From: Bacteroidia bacterium
GTDB taxonomy: Bacteria; Bacteroidota; Ignavibacteria; SZUA-365
Assembly: GCA_027493955.1 (NCBI GenBank)
Contig: JAOSJT010000001.1
Span: 2,777,131-2,841,130 of the forward strand
Reading direction: 5' to 3'
Length of the DNA stretch: 64,000 bases
The notes below the pieces were generated by a model. The model was not told where the DNA came from and searched no databases. It saw only the letters and a program-made list of their open reading frames with translations. This document shows positions 1 through 9,160 of the stretch, piece after piece (position 1 is the first letter of the stretch; every line of letters starts with the position of its first letter). A program made the translations under genes and the position numbers.

Positions 1-28
1 GATGCCGGCAAAAAAATGATCTTCTGAT

Positions 29-385
29 ATGACCCCTGTCCCGAAGGAATTCAAACTTCTCGATGGCCGCGACCTGCGCATTACCTGGTCCGATGGCCAT
101 AGTACACGCATTTCCCTGCAGCTCTTCCGTGACGAATGTCCCTGTGCCGGCTGCAAGGGTGAAACCGACATTTTCGGCGATCTCAAAATGCCGCTTCAGC
201 TTCCAATTGCGGTACCCGGCAAGTACGAGCTGAAACGCCTGGCTCCGGTAGGCAACTACGCTGTGGCGGCATCCTGGGGTGATGGCCACGACAGCGGCAT
301 TTACTCCTGGGAATATCTTCTCGAATTGGAGCAGCGCTTGAATCCCGCTCCCGGTGACACACCCGCCCCCTCGTCTCTCGCCTGA
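29..385 (+). CDS. DUF971 domain protein (GBBH-like N-terminal domain)
   Basis: A 118-residue protein consisting of one DUF971 domain, the small zinc-binding fold also found at the N-terminus of gamma-butyrobetaine hydroxylase. The family signature is visible: W20-SDG, the cysteine cluster CPCAGC at residues 37-42, and WGDGHDSGIYSWEYL near residues 83-97. In bacteria the stand-alone form has no settled function; iron-sulfur-related roles have been proposed, but nothing here tests that. An in-frame stop at 17-19 fixes the ATG at 29 as the first possible start, so the gene is complete. No clear ribosome binding site is visible. Its TGA abuts the ATG of the next gene, which suggests co-transcription. 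Confidence 0.88.
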   Translation: MTPVPKEFKLLDGRDLRITWSDGHSTRISLQLFRDECPCAGCKGETDIFGDLKMPLQLPIAVPGKYELKRLAPVGNYAVAASWGDGHDSGIYSWEYLLELEQRLNPAPGDTPAPSSLA

Positions 386-1087
386 ATGATGCTGCGTATC
401 GTTTGCACGGTTTTAGACCCCTCCCTGTACAGCGGCTATGGCGACTGGCTGCGGTCACTTCGCGATGCTGTCGGCGTGACTTTCGTCACCAGGAGGGAAG
501 ATGTCGCGGAAGCGCTTGCGGACGCCCACGGTCTTCTTCTCCCGGGTGGCGGGGATCCCGCACCCGCTCTCTACGGCAGAGCGGACGCGTTGCCGCTCTG
601 CAACGTGGACCAGGATCGGGACGCACTGGAACTGGAAGCCATCGAAATCGCGATCCGGAAAGAAATCCCGATCCTTGGTATCTGCCGTGGATTACAAATC
701 GCTACGGTGGCATTGGGCGGCGTGCTCATCCCGGATCTTCCGGGCGCAGGATACGACGGGCATCACCGCCTGGACAAAACGGATCGTCAGCATGAAGTGC
801 ATATCGATCCCGACAGCATGCTTGCGACTCTCAGTGGTGAACAGTTCGCGATTGTGAACAGCGCGCATCATCAGGGGGTGGAGCAGATTCCGCCGCGACT
901 TCGCGTCACGGCGCGGAGCGCCGACGGCCTGCCGGAAGCACTCGAGTGGGCGCAACCAGACGGGAAACCATTCCTGCTGCTGGTTCACTGGCATCCGGAA
1001 CGTTTGCCCCAGGGCCATGCGCTCAAGGACAGCATAGGGCAGGCCTTTCTGGATGCGTGCAAAGAACGCCTTCTCAAGGGATACTGA
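386..1087 (+). CDS. Class I glutamine amidotransferase, peptidase C26 (gamma-glutamyl-GABA hydrolase-like)
   Basis: A 233-residue class I glutamine amidotransferase-fold protein of the C26 type, the family of PuuD and gamma-glutamyl hydrolases. Visible landmarks are the oxyanion segment LLLPGGGDPAP near 50-60, the nucleophile elbow GICRG with Cys100, the family motif NSAHHQ near 158-163, and the catalytic pair His203/Glu205 in VHWHPE. The enzyme should hydrolyse a gamma-glutamyl amide bond in the cytoplasm; the substrate is not predictable. Two adjacent ATG codons open the gene directly after the DUF971 stop. Its 3' end overlaps the convergent fibronectin gene by 14 bases. No polyamine or GABA catabolic gene lies nearby. 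Confidence 0.9.
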   Translation: MMLRIVCTVLDPSLYSGYGDWLRSLRDAVGVTFVTRREDVAEALADAHGLLLPGGGDPAPALYGRADALPLCNVDQDRDALELEAIEIAIRKEIPILGICRGLQIATVALGGVLIPDLPGAGYDGHHRLDKTDRQHEVHIDPDSMLATLSGEQFAIVNSAHHQGVEQIPPRLRVTARSADGLPEALEWAQPDGKPFLLLVHWHPERLPQGHALKDSIGQAFLDACKERLLKGY

Positions 1088-3224
1088 CGGCCTCGGCCCG
1101 CACAAGCGGCGATTCGCCGCCGTCCGGATACACCACTTTCACAGCATACACATAGGTAGCACCGCTGCGTACGTCGCGATCAGCATAGCCCGACGCAGCA
1201 TCTCCTTCCGTTCTGATCAGCACCTGCGGTGAAGCGGAAGCACCACGGTAGAGGTAAAACTCACAGGGACGATTTCCTGTAAATCGCCACTGAAGCTGCA
1301 CAGCATTGGACTGCGCATCATACCGTGCCACAAGCTGCTCCGCTCCGGGGCGGGTACCCGCTGCCACCTTCCGGGCATTGACGATGTTGGAAAGCGGTGA
1401 CAGCAGCCCGTCCTCGTCACGTGCCTGAACGGCATACTCGTACACTTCTCCCGCGTCGGCCCCCTCGTCCCGATGCGTCGTTCTGGACGCCTCGTCTGTC
1501 CGCAACAGTTCCCTCCACTGCGTCTCCCCCACACGCCGGCGCAGCAGCACGTGCTCGCGTGCATCGGATGTCGGGCTCCGATACCAGGATATGGTCACAG
1601 CGTCCACCGCGCTTTGCACATCGCGTATCACCGGCGCGGAAGGAGGAACGATGTCCGGCTTTTTCACTTCCAGTGCGGGCGTGAACGGAGAGTGGTTGAA
1701 ATTCCAGTCAAGCGCCGTGACCTTATAATAGATGTGCTTCGACAGTGTTTTCAGCGTGAGTGTGTCGGTGTATATGGTATCGGTGCCGATCGTTGTCGTG
1801 AGCTGCTGAAATTCATGCGAGGGATCGTTGGCATAGAACACGCGGTAGCCCTGAAGATCCTGTTCAGTATTCGACGTCCAACGGAGCAGTACGACGCCAC
1901 TTGAGTCCACGGACCCAACCAATCCCGACGGTGTCGCGGGAGGGATGGAATCGGGAAAGACGGCAAACATTGGCGCGGACATGCGCGAATTGCCGGCTGT
2001 ATCAACAGCGGAGACGACATAGTAATGCGGCGGCAGATCGCGCACGTTGCTGTCCGTATATGTGCGTGCACCAACAGGAAGCAGATCGCTGATGATATCA
2101 TAGGGACCATCCGGCGACTCGCTTTTCGCGATGATGAAACCATCGAGATCCTTGTCGGGGGTATCGCGCACCTCCCAGGATATTTTCACGGACACCTCAT
2201 CCACAATCTCATGCGGAAGTATGGCCGGCTGCCGCGGTGCGGTTTTATCCCGGCCCATCGCGGTCACAACCGTTCCCGCCGGCGAGAGCATGCCAAACGC
2301 GTTTACCCCGCTGACGCGGTACTGTGCGGCTTCGTAATTTCGCTGCTGTTTGACGCGGTACTCATGGTAGCTGCCGACGTCCTCCACCGAAGGATTGACC
2401 AGCGGAAGATACGGGAGCGGCGTCACGCGTGTGAAGCTCCCGCCACCATCTTTGGAACGTTCGATGACGAAGCCGCCGTACGCCGCGCTTTCCTCCCTGT
2501 CCCAACGCAACACGACAAGTTTTTCGTCCTCGACCGCAGTGAGTTTTGTGACGGGAGTCAGAGGATTGTCGTCTTTGGCGGTGGCAACGGCAAATGCGGT
2601 ATCCACCGGGTTATCGGGATTCTGTGTCGCCGCATACAGTCTGTAGACATACGGCTTGCCACGCTCGACACTCCTGTCAGCAAAACGCAGCCCGAGACCG
2701 TCCGCGAGATCGGGTCTGATATCGGCAAGAAACAGACCAAAGCCGTGGAGATTCTGCTGCTGGAGATACATTTCATACAGGGATCCAAAAGGATCGTTTG
2801 TCGTACTGATGCTCTCTCCATAGAACGATTGCACAGCGGCTCCGGCAAGCGAATCTTCCGGCGCAAAGCGGAGCTTCCAGTCTTCGATACGCAACGGTTT
2901 CAGCGGCGCTTCGGTCAGACGCTTCCATTGGGGCTCCAGAGAGGCGCCGCCACGTTTCGCGAGTTCCGCCCGCTCGATGACGTACCCGGCCGCTGCGGCG
3001 GTTTTCCATGTGACATAGTCCGTCGTACCCCAACGCAGCACGATGGAATCCGGTGCCGTACGAACAACCAGATGCAGATTTCGTGGAGGCGGAGCTTTTT
3101 CTTCGCTTGCGGTGCCGGTCTGCGCCCCTGCGACGGAGAACGCCGCGCCCAGGAGGAACGGAACCGACATCAGGAAAAAGCCGGTCTGAGTGGCGTGAAC
3201 AAGACCTTTCATGGTGTTCATCAT
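1074..3224 (-). CDS. Secreted fibronectin type III repeat protein
   Basis: About 716 residues. A hydrophobic N-terminal segment ending near AGAQTG looks like a Sec signal peptide. The rest is roughly six fibronectin type III-like modules, recognisable by recurring LRW/ISW strands, PP-x-x-P linkers and VIERS, FIIAKS or RVFYA strands. No T9SS sorting domain is seen: the protein ends in an ordinary strand, EAVSIP. It is the last gene of the minus-strand operon. The ATG at 3224 is preferred because AAGGA lies six bases upstream; a TTG at 3230 overlapping the upstream stop is the alternative. Probably a periplasmic or surface adhesion or scaffold partner of the TANFOR protein, by position only. 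Confidence 0.85.
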   Translation of the reverse strand: MMNTMKGLVHATQTGFFLMSVPFLLGAAFSVAGAQTGTASEEKAPPPRNLHLVVRTAPDSIVLRWGTTDYVTWKTAAAAGYVIERAELAKRGGASLEPQWKRLTEAPLKPLRIEDWKLRFAPEDSLAGAAVQSFYGESISTTNDPFGSLYEMYLQQQNLHGFGLFLADIRPDLADGLGLRFADRSVERGKPYVYRLYAATQNPDNPVDTAFAVATAKDDNPLTPVTKLTAVEDEKLVVLRWDREESAAYGGFVIERSKDGGGSFTRVTPLPYLPLVNPSVEDVGSYHEYRVKQQRNYEAAQYRVSGVNAFGMLSPAGTVVTAMGRDKTAPRQPAILPHEIVDEVSVKISWEVRDTPDKDLDGFIIAKSESPDGPYDIISDLLPVGARTYTDSNVRDLPPHYYVVSAVDTAGNSRMSAPMFAVFPDSIPPATPSGLVGSVDSSGVVLLRWTSNTEQDLQGYRVFYANDPSHEFQQLTTTIGTDTIYTDTLTLKTLSKHIYYKVTALDWNFNHSPFTPALEVKKPDIVPPSAPVIRDVQSAVDAVTISWYRSPTSDAREHVLLRRRVGETQWRELLRTDEASRTTHRDEGADAGEVYEYAVQARDEDGLLSPLSNIVNARKVAAGTRPGAEQLVARYDAQSNAVQLQWRFTGNRPCEFYLYRGASASPQVLIRTEGDAASGYADRDVRSGATYVYAVKVVYPDGGESPLVRAEAVSIP

Positions 3225-3226
3225 TG

Positions 3227-6200
3227 TCAATCCTTGAACGTATAGTCACGTGGCAGGTCGTATCCCATGCCCTCGACGTGGTACTTGAGATAGATCTTTG
3301 CGTTGCTCGGGAATTTCATATCCCAGAAATCATAGTTCTCCACACCGATGGCGCTGGCGCTCTGTGCGTCGAGATTATGACGCATGAAATGCCAGAAGGC
3401 GGGTGTCTGGCCAAGCACGTTTCCATAGCGGCGCATCAGCTCGTCCACGATGAGTCCGCGGTCCTTCTCCAGCACGGCCGGAACGTCGTAGCGAATGACG
3501 AGGTGGTTGATCTCGTTCACTTTGATATTCATGTTCTGGTTGAGCATGGGATTCTGATTGGCGACCTGACCGACCTTGGCATTCACCGTCTTGGATCCGG
3601 CGGGACCTCCCTGCTTCGGCGGGTTATATCCTTTCCAGAACACGGCGTTGATTTCCTCGTTGGTGAGTTTTCCGTCATGCATGTTCCCCTGATAGGAGAT
3701 GTCGGTAGCCCAGTTGGGGAAGCGGACATCGGCGAGCCGCGTCCCGTGCGTCAGGCGGCTGCCCGGACGATACTGATTCTCGCTGGGATACACCCGTACC
3801 GTGTTGGGATTCAACCCCCCATTGAGCGGCAGCGACTGAATATACACGGTCCGAATGTACTGGTCTTCCAGACTATAGCGGTAGTATTCCTCATACAGTT
3901 GTCTCCAGTACTTCGCGATGGTACCGGGTCCGGAGCGGTTCTCCGCTTCCACACGCAACATGGGTGGCACATAGTTGGTGATGGACCCCTTGGACCAGGA
4001 ATACTCCTCGATGTCGTAGGGATCGAGGGGCTCCTTGCCCTTGAATTTGAGGAAGATCTTGTTGTAATCGTGCGAGGACTTGTTCGTGGACATCCTGGAG
4101 AATGTAGGTGGGCTCGACAAATAATCGTCGAGCTTCGCTTTGTACGTCCAAAATTGACTGGTCTTGTATGCCAACTGGTACACGAGGAATTCATCATCGG
4201 CAATGCGTGTGGAGTTGAGCCGGGCGGTTCGCTGCGTCACGGTTTGACCACCGCCTACTGCTTTTTTCTCGTTGACCAGCGCAAAACCGCCCTTGTCCTG
4301 TTTGCCTGCCTTCAGCTCACGCACGCGCACGACCTGCGCGATGTAAATCGTTTCCTTGAGATGCGTCGGGAGATCGAAGCGCACCCCTTTGAAGGATCCA
4401 CTGTTTTCCCACTGCAATGAAGAGGTGTGCACCTGCGATGCACCACCTCCCACCTTGTGGAAGCGCACTTCGTAGCGGTACTGATAATTCGGATCATCGG
4501 GTGTGAGTGCCGGAATATTGCTCGGGTACTGTTTGAAACTGATGTGCCCCTTGCTGTACTGCGAGTACGGATAGTACCGCTGCATGCGCGCGGGGCGCGT
4601 TTCGACGATAAGATCGTTGCGGAAATGCTCCGGCGCGGTGCCGGTCCTGAAATTCACGGTCCGCGATTCGATATGATCTTTCGGACAATTCGCGCATTCC
4701 TTGATGCGAATCCACTGATTGTTCACCATGCGATCGCCGTGGATTTCGATTTTCAACACGAAATCCGTTTTCTCGTCGAACATTTCATCCGCTTCGAATT
4801 GTGCGGACATGGCGTTGTTGAATTTCGCAAAGCTCCCGGCCACTTTCGCGTTGCCGTTTTTCTTGCGGATCTCGAACGTTTTGATGTCAAAACGGAACTT
4901 GATGATTTCCGTCTTGTCCTTGTCCTTGAGCACCTCCACAGCCATGATCTTGTCCTGCCCCACCGGCAGATTGAACGCGACTTCCGGGAAGACGAAGCAG
5001 TCCACATCGTTCCCTTCCGGCGTCACGTCGGAAATGACCTTGAGCCCGCCGAAAGGATCGCCTTCGTTGGGGTCGCAGACGTCGCCATACTTGAACTTGA
5101 ACGAGCAGTGGCCTGTCAGCAGTCCGTCGAGAATGCTGTAATACCCGGCGACTTCACCCTGCAGCCATGTCGGATTCGGAAGGCCGCCCTTCAGCGCGGC
5201 GATGAGACCGACTTCGAGCAGCACGATATCCTTCTTCACAAACCAGAGGTTGATATCGATGCCGACCTTGGCCTCGATGCCGGCGTACACCTGACCCGTA
5301 GCATACCAGCCGTTGAGCCCCATTTTGCCTTCCACATTGGCGCAGGTGGCATCTGTTTGGAGGATGGAGACGTCGTACCCGAACGCGATGGCGATATGGG
5401 CGTAGAACACGAGGAATTTCAGCTTCCCGGTATCCACGCTCAGCATTTGTCCCATCGCGAAACCGCTGCCGCCGTTGACTGCGGGCTTGCGCGCATTCTG
5501 GTCGTTGAAGCTCGGGAGCTTGTTGTAGAAGTCGATGGGACTCGACGGCAGATCCGGCATGCCCGGCAGGCTGTTCTTGCCGATCATGAAATAGGAGTCG
5601 ATGTCGATCAGACCGAGTACCGACAGGGCGAAGCGATTGTCGGGCTCTCCGAACTTTATAAACCACTTGTCCTTGCTGAAATGCATGGATGCGTCGCCGC
5701 CGCCGGCGATCAGTTCCTGATTCCCGGCCTTGACGTTGAAGGTAATCGAAATCAGGCCGTCAAATGTTTTCTGCGCGTTGGAATACTTGAACATCACCGA
5801 AGCTTTGAGTACGGCGTCGTTGCCGGGACGCGCCTTCGGATCGGGGATCTGAACGAAATACCCATTGCCGGAAAGTGCTATTTCATTCAGGCCACCGCCT
5901 TCAAAGAACGACGCTTCGATCGTAATGTCGCCGTTAAAAGCCCTTGGACTGGGCATGGTCCCGAGCACAATGGTGGCCTTGAATCCGAAGGCGATGTTGC
6001 CGTCCGGCTCGTACACAACCTTCGTCGACGTCAGACCCGGCGAATCAAGATCAAAATCATCCACATTATTTGGGTCACCGGAGAGCGACGCCGCCGAGGG
6101 CACCGGGCTGACGGGTTTCATGTGATAATATGCGCCGCCGCCGAAACCGTAAATTCCCAGACCTGGATAGATCGGGATTCCCACACCCATAACGGCCATG

Positions 6201-9160
6201 CCATCGACATACCAGTAACGGTAGGTATTCGCGGATTTGTACTTGGTGCTGCCGAACTGCACCGTCGCCGAAATCTTCACCAGCGGCCTGAACGTTACCT
6301 CCAGCGCGCCGCGGAAGCCATTGCCGTATTTGACATCGCCTTTGTACAAATCTACCGATCCCTTGATCTCGCAGGCCGCGATGCTGGCATCGATCCAGAT
6401 GGAGTTGAGTTCCGGTGTATCGAGTGTCCAGGTCTGCTTATTGTTCTGCTGCACCATCTTTCCCCAGACGGTGAACGCGGTACCACCGCTGAGCGCGCTC
6501 TCCTCGTTTCCGTCCAGTCCGATGTTGAAGGCCAGCTGCAAGCCGACGCGGCTGTCGCCGTCGAATTTGAGCATGATGCCTTTTTCCGGATCGATGGAAA
6601 TGGGGAAACCAGCGAATTTTTTCTCCTCACTCGCGAATTTGAAGTACTCTGCCGAGAGGTAGGGTTTCTTATTCCGGATCGTGAAATCCTTGAACTCCAC
6701 ATCGGGGATGTTCACATTCACGTTTTTCATGTCCGGAAATTCTTTATTGATCGTGAGCTCGCCGCTGAGCACCGCCTGCACAAGCACGTCATTACCCTGT
6801 GCCTCGACGCTTACGGAAGACCCCTCCATGATGGACAAAGTCGCTCCCCACATGTCCACTTCGATATCGCCCAGATTTTCCACAGCAAAGGCTGTTTTCA
6901 GACCCTGTTGCGATGAGGACAACACACAACTGTACCCCAGATCGGTCTTGGATATCGGGATGCGCAGCTTGCCGTTGAACAATCCCTTCGCCAACGTATT
7001 GTTGACGATGTCGATTTCGATTTTATCCATCGAGAATGCCCAACCACCGAGGTTCCCCTGATCGGTGCTGAACACCGGCTGCACCATCAGACTGCCCGTG
7101 AATCCCTGCTTGTTGATCAGGGCATTGCTCATGGTAACGGATACCGGATCGTTCCCTTTCTTCAGATAGTCCGGCAGGACAATGGTCACCTTGTTGAAAT
7201 AGAAACCGCGCCAGTCGTTGCCCTGCGGCCCCTGATAATTCTGCGGGTAGACCATGCCCTCGGGATTGCGCGTGTCCGAGAAGTCCATCACCACTTTATC
7301 GAGCGTGACGTCCATGCCCTCGAAACCCGCAATGCTGAACGGCGTCATGGTGACTTCTCCAAGCAAATCGCCCCAGGTGGTGCCGTTGAATTTAAACGAA
7401 GCGGTCACGGGATCGTTGCCTTGCTTGGCCTTGAGCATTCCCCCCTTGAAGGTGAACATGCCGTCGATCTGTATCTCCTTAAAGCCCTCGCAATCCCAGG
7501 CGACATAGGTCCCGCCATTGTTGCCATTGACGGCTTTGATGGTGCAGTCCACGTTCTGTCCCCAGGGAAAAGTATAGTCATTCCCGAGCATGGTGAGCTT
7601 CTGCAATCCACCGACGCTCAAACCGGTGGGATGGAAGCAGAGGTTTTTCTGTCCGAAGGCGAGGATTTTATTGTTGGCCTCAGGAATCGGCATATCAAAA
7701 AACGCATTGAGGCGCGCGCCATCGGGGGCGAATTCAATCGCCGCAATGTTGATCAATTGGATATTCCCGGACAGCAGCTTGCTCATCGCGAAGGGCAGGC
7801 CCTTCGCTTCGAGATTCACGAAATTCTCGACGTACTTCTGTGCTCCCTTAACATAATCGGTGACGGATTTGACGTACTCTCCGGTGATGTTGTCCAGGTT
7901 GTCCGAAACATCCTTCAGCGCCTGATTGACCTGCGCACCGGGATCGTAGGCGCCGATAACCTTGCCGGAGAACACCTTATTCTCATTGTTCACCTGAAGG
8001 TTGGAGAACGTCGCCTTGAGCTTGGTTTTAAACAGCGGCATGTCCACCTCGCCCTCGCCGCTCAAACTCGCCGCGCTCGATGAGGAAAGCTGGGTCAGAC
8101 GCATGATGAAGTAGCCGATCTGGATTTCATCCCCGAGGTTGAAATTCTTGTTCGCCGCCGGTCCGGTCGCGATGGGTTGCGGCGCACAGTTCAGCACCTC
8201 GCAGTCGCTGGCGTACTGTTCCTCAATATCTACCTGGTCCTGATCCTGGTCGCCCTCACCATCTCCCTGTTGCTGCATGCCATCCTGCCAGAGGAAAAAG
8301 CATGCCCCGCTGTGTCCGTTGTTTTTGAAAAGCAGTTTGGGTGCGCCATCACGGCTTCTGGCGGTGACGCGCCAGGCATAGCGTTTTCCCTTTTCGAGCT
8401 GCGGCGCGTCAGGTCCGAAAAGGAAGGAATTCGTCTGCACCACCGTCGAGAAAAACGGTGGATCTGTAGCCGCGAGAATGGCCTGCGTGGCGTCTATCTG
8501 CTGCGGAATCATTTCCGCCATGGTGATGACGTATTCGATATGCTGCGGCGGAGCTCCGGCGGGGATGGTCCAACTCAGTACAAGATTCTGCGGCGTCTGG
8601 GCCGCGGCGTTGCCATTGCATTCTGGCATGAGAATATCAGGCGGCTCGAAATGCGTGATGGAGAAATACGCGCAACCCGACGGCGCGGGCAGAGACAACG
8701 GTGTGCCGCTCTGATAATCCACCGCCTGAATACAGAAGCTGTAATCGCCCTCGGGGAGGCCGTTCCCCTGCACCACCTGCGCCTTGGTAATGCCGGCGAA
8801 TTGCAGGACATCCGGATTGAGATAGGTCTCGAGATCAAATCCCATCAGTGGGCGGGTTTCGTTCGGCGCGAGATCGATGCTCTGCGGCGGCAAATAATCC
8901 TGTGGAATGGTGATCGTGATTCCGCCCTCGCTTTCGATGCGGCCGACCAGACGGACGCTTTTTGGTGACGGAGTGGTGTTGGTAAGCGTGATCACCACCT
9001 TGTTCTCGATGGTGACGTAGTCCGACAGATAGGGCGAATACGGCGGCAGCACCTGCGTGATGACGGTGATGTCCGTCTGCGCCTGCACGGCCGCAGCCAT
9101 CAGGAGCAGTCCTGCCACGACGGCAACCCATCGGGTCCTTGAATCAGAATGTGTATGCAT
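3227..9160 (-). CDS. Giant TANFOR-domain surface protein
   Basis: About 1977 residues. A signal peptide (hydrophobic core VVAGLLLMAAAVQAQ) is followed by a TANFOR domain over roughly residues 25-230. That domain is named from Tannerella forsythia and is recognisable from LPPYSPYLSDY, VVITLTNT, LPEGDYSFCIQAVDY and the SGCAYFSIT...PPDIL segment. A short acidic Q/D-rich linker near residue 320 leads into about 1500 residues of beta-rich sequence with recurring GND-x-V turns and no domain I can name. There is no T9SS C-terminal domain. The ATG at 9160 is chosen because the signal peptide starts there; the frame extends to 9232 without a better start. It overlaps the barrel gene by 17 bases, implying coupled translation. 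Function unknown; surface adhesion or structural roles are guesses. Confidence 0.85.
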   Translation of the reverse strand: MHTHSDSRTRWVAVVAGLLLMAAAVQAQTDITVITQVLPPYSPYLSDYVTIENKVVITLTNTTPSPKSVRLVGRIESEGGITITIPQDYLPPQSIDLAPNETRPLMGFDLETYLNPDVLQFAGITKAQVVQGNGLPEGDYSFCIQAVDYQSGTPLSLPAPSGCAYFSITHFEPPDILMPECNGNAAAQTPQNLVLSWTIPAGAPPQHIEYVITMAEMIPQQIDATQAILAATDPPFFSTVVQTNSFLFGPDAPQLEKGKRYAWRVTARSRDGAPKLLFKNNGHSGACFFLWQDGMQQQGDGEGDQDQDQVDIEEQYASDCEVLNCAPQPIATGPAANKNFNLGDEIQIGYFIMRLTQLSSSSAASLSGEGEVDMPLFKTKLKATFSNLQVNNENKVFSGKVIGAYDPGAQVNQALKDVSDNLDNITGEYVKSVTDYVKGAQKYVENFVNLEAKGLPFAMSKLLSGNIQLINIAAIEFAPDGARLNAFFDMPIPEANNKILAFGQKNLCFHPTGLSVGGLQKLTMLGNDYTFPWGQNVDCTIKAVNGNNGGTYVAWDCEGFKEIQIDGMFTFKGGMLKAKQGNDPVTASFKFNGTTWGDLLGEVTMTPFSIAGFEGMDVTLDKVVMDFSDTRNPEGMVYPQNYQGPQGNDWRGFYFNKVTIVLPDYLKKGNDPVSVTMSNALINKQGFTGSLMVQPVFSTDQGNLGGWAFSMDKIEIDIVNNTLAKGLFNGKLRIPISKTDLGYSCVLSSSQQGLKTAFAVENLGDIEVDMWGATLSIMEGSSVSVEAQGNDVLVQAVLSGELTINKEFPDMKNVNVNIPDVEFKDFTIRNKKPYLSAEYFKFASEEKKFAGFPISIDPEKGIMLKFDGDSRVGLQLAFNIGLDGNEESALSGGTAFTVWGKMVQQNNKQTWTLDTPELNSIWIDASIAACEIKGSVDLYKGDVKYGNGFRGALEVTFRPLVKISATVQFGSTKYKSANTYRYWYVDGMAVMGVGIPIYPGLGIYGFGGGAYYHMKPVSPVPSAASLSGDPNNVDDFDLDSPGLTSTKVVYEPDGNIAFGFKATIVLGTMPSPRAFNGDITIEASFFEGGGLNEIALSGNGYFVQIPDPKARPGNDAVLKASVMFKYSNAQKTFDGLISITFNVKAGNQELIAGGGDASMHFSKDKWFIKFGEPDNRFALSVLGLIDIDSYFMIGKNSLPGMPDLPSSPIDFYNKLPSFNDQNARKPAVNGGSGFAMGQMLSVDTGKLKFLVFYAHIAIAFGYDVSILQTDATCANVEGKMGLNGWYATGQVYAGIEAKVGIDINLWFVKKDIVLLEVGLIAALKGGLPNPTWLQGEVAGYYSILDGLLTGHCSFKFKYGDVCDPNEGDPFGGLKVISDVTPEGNDVDCFVFPEVAFNLPVGQDKIMAVEVLKDKDKTEIIKFRFDIKTFEIRKKNGNAKVAGSFAKFNNAMSAQFEADEMFDEKTDFVLKIEIHGDRMVNNQWIRIKECANCPKDHIESRTVNFRTGTAPEHFRNDLIVETRPARMQRYYPYSQYSKGHISFKQYPSNIPALTPDDPNYQYRYEVRFHKVGGGASQVHTSSLQWENSGSFKGVRFDLPTHLKETIYIAQVVRVRELKAGKQDKGGFALVNEKKAVGGGQTVTQRTARLNSTRIADDEFLVYQLAYKTSQFWTYKAKLDDYLSSPPTFSRMSTNKSSHDYNKIFLKFKGKEPLDPYDIEEYSWSKGSITNYVPPMLRVEAENRSGPGTIAKYWRQLYEEYYRYSLEDQYIRTVYIQSLPLNGGLNPNTVRVYPSENQYRPGSRLTHGTRLADVRFPNWATDISYQGNMHDGKLTNEEINAVFWKGYNPPKQGGPAGSKTVNAKVGQVANQNPMLNQNMNIKVNEINHLVIRYDVPAVLEKDRGLIVDELMRRYGNVLGQTPAFWHFMRHNLDAQSASAIGVENYDFWDMKFPSNAKIYLKYHVEGMGYDLPRDYTFKD

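Noticed and set aside
2025-3245. 406-residue open frame opposite the fibronectin gene
   Set aside because: No recognisable family, Arg/His-rich, wholly within a well-supported gene on the other strand.
4427-6916. 829-residue open frame opposite the TANFOR gene
   Set aside because: His/Arg/Val-rich translation with no motif or signal; a mirror of the codon use of the real gene on the other strand.
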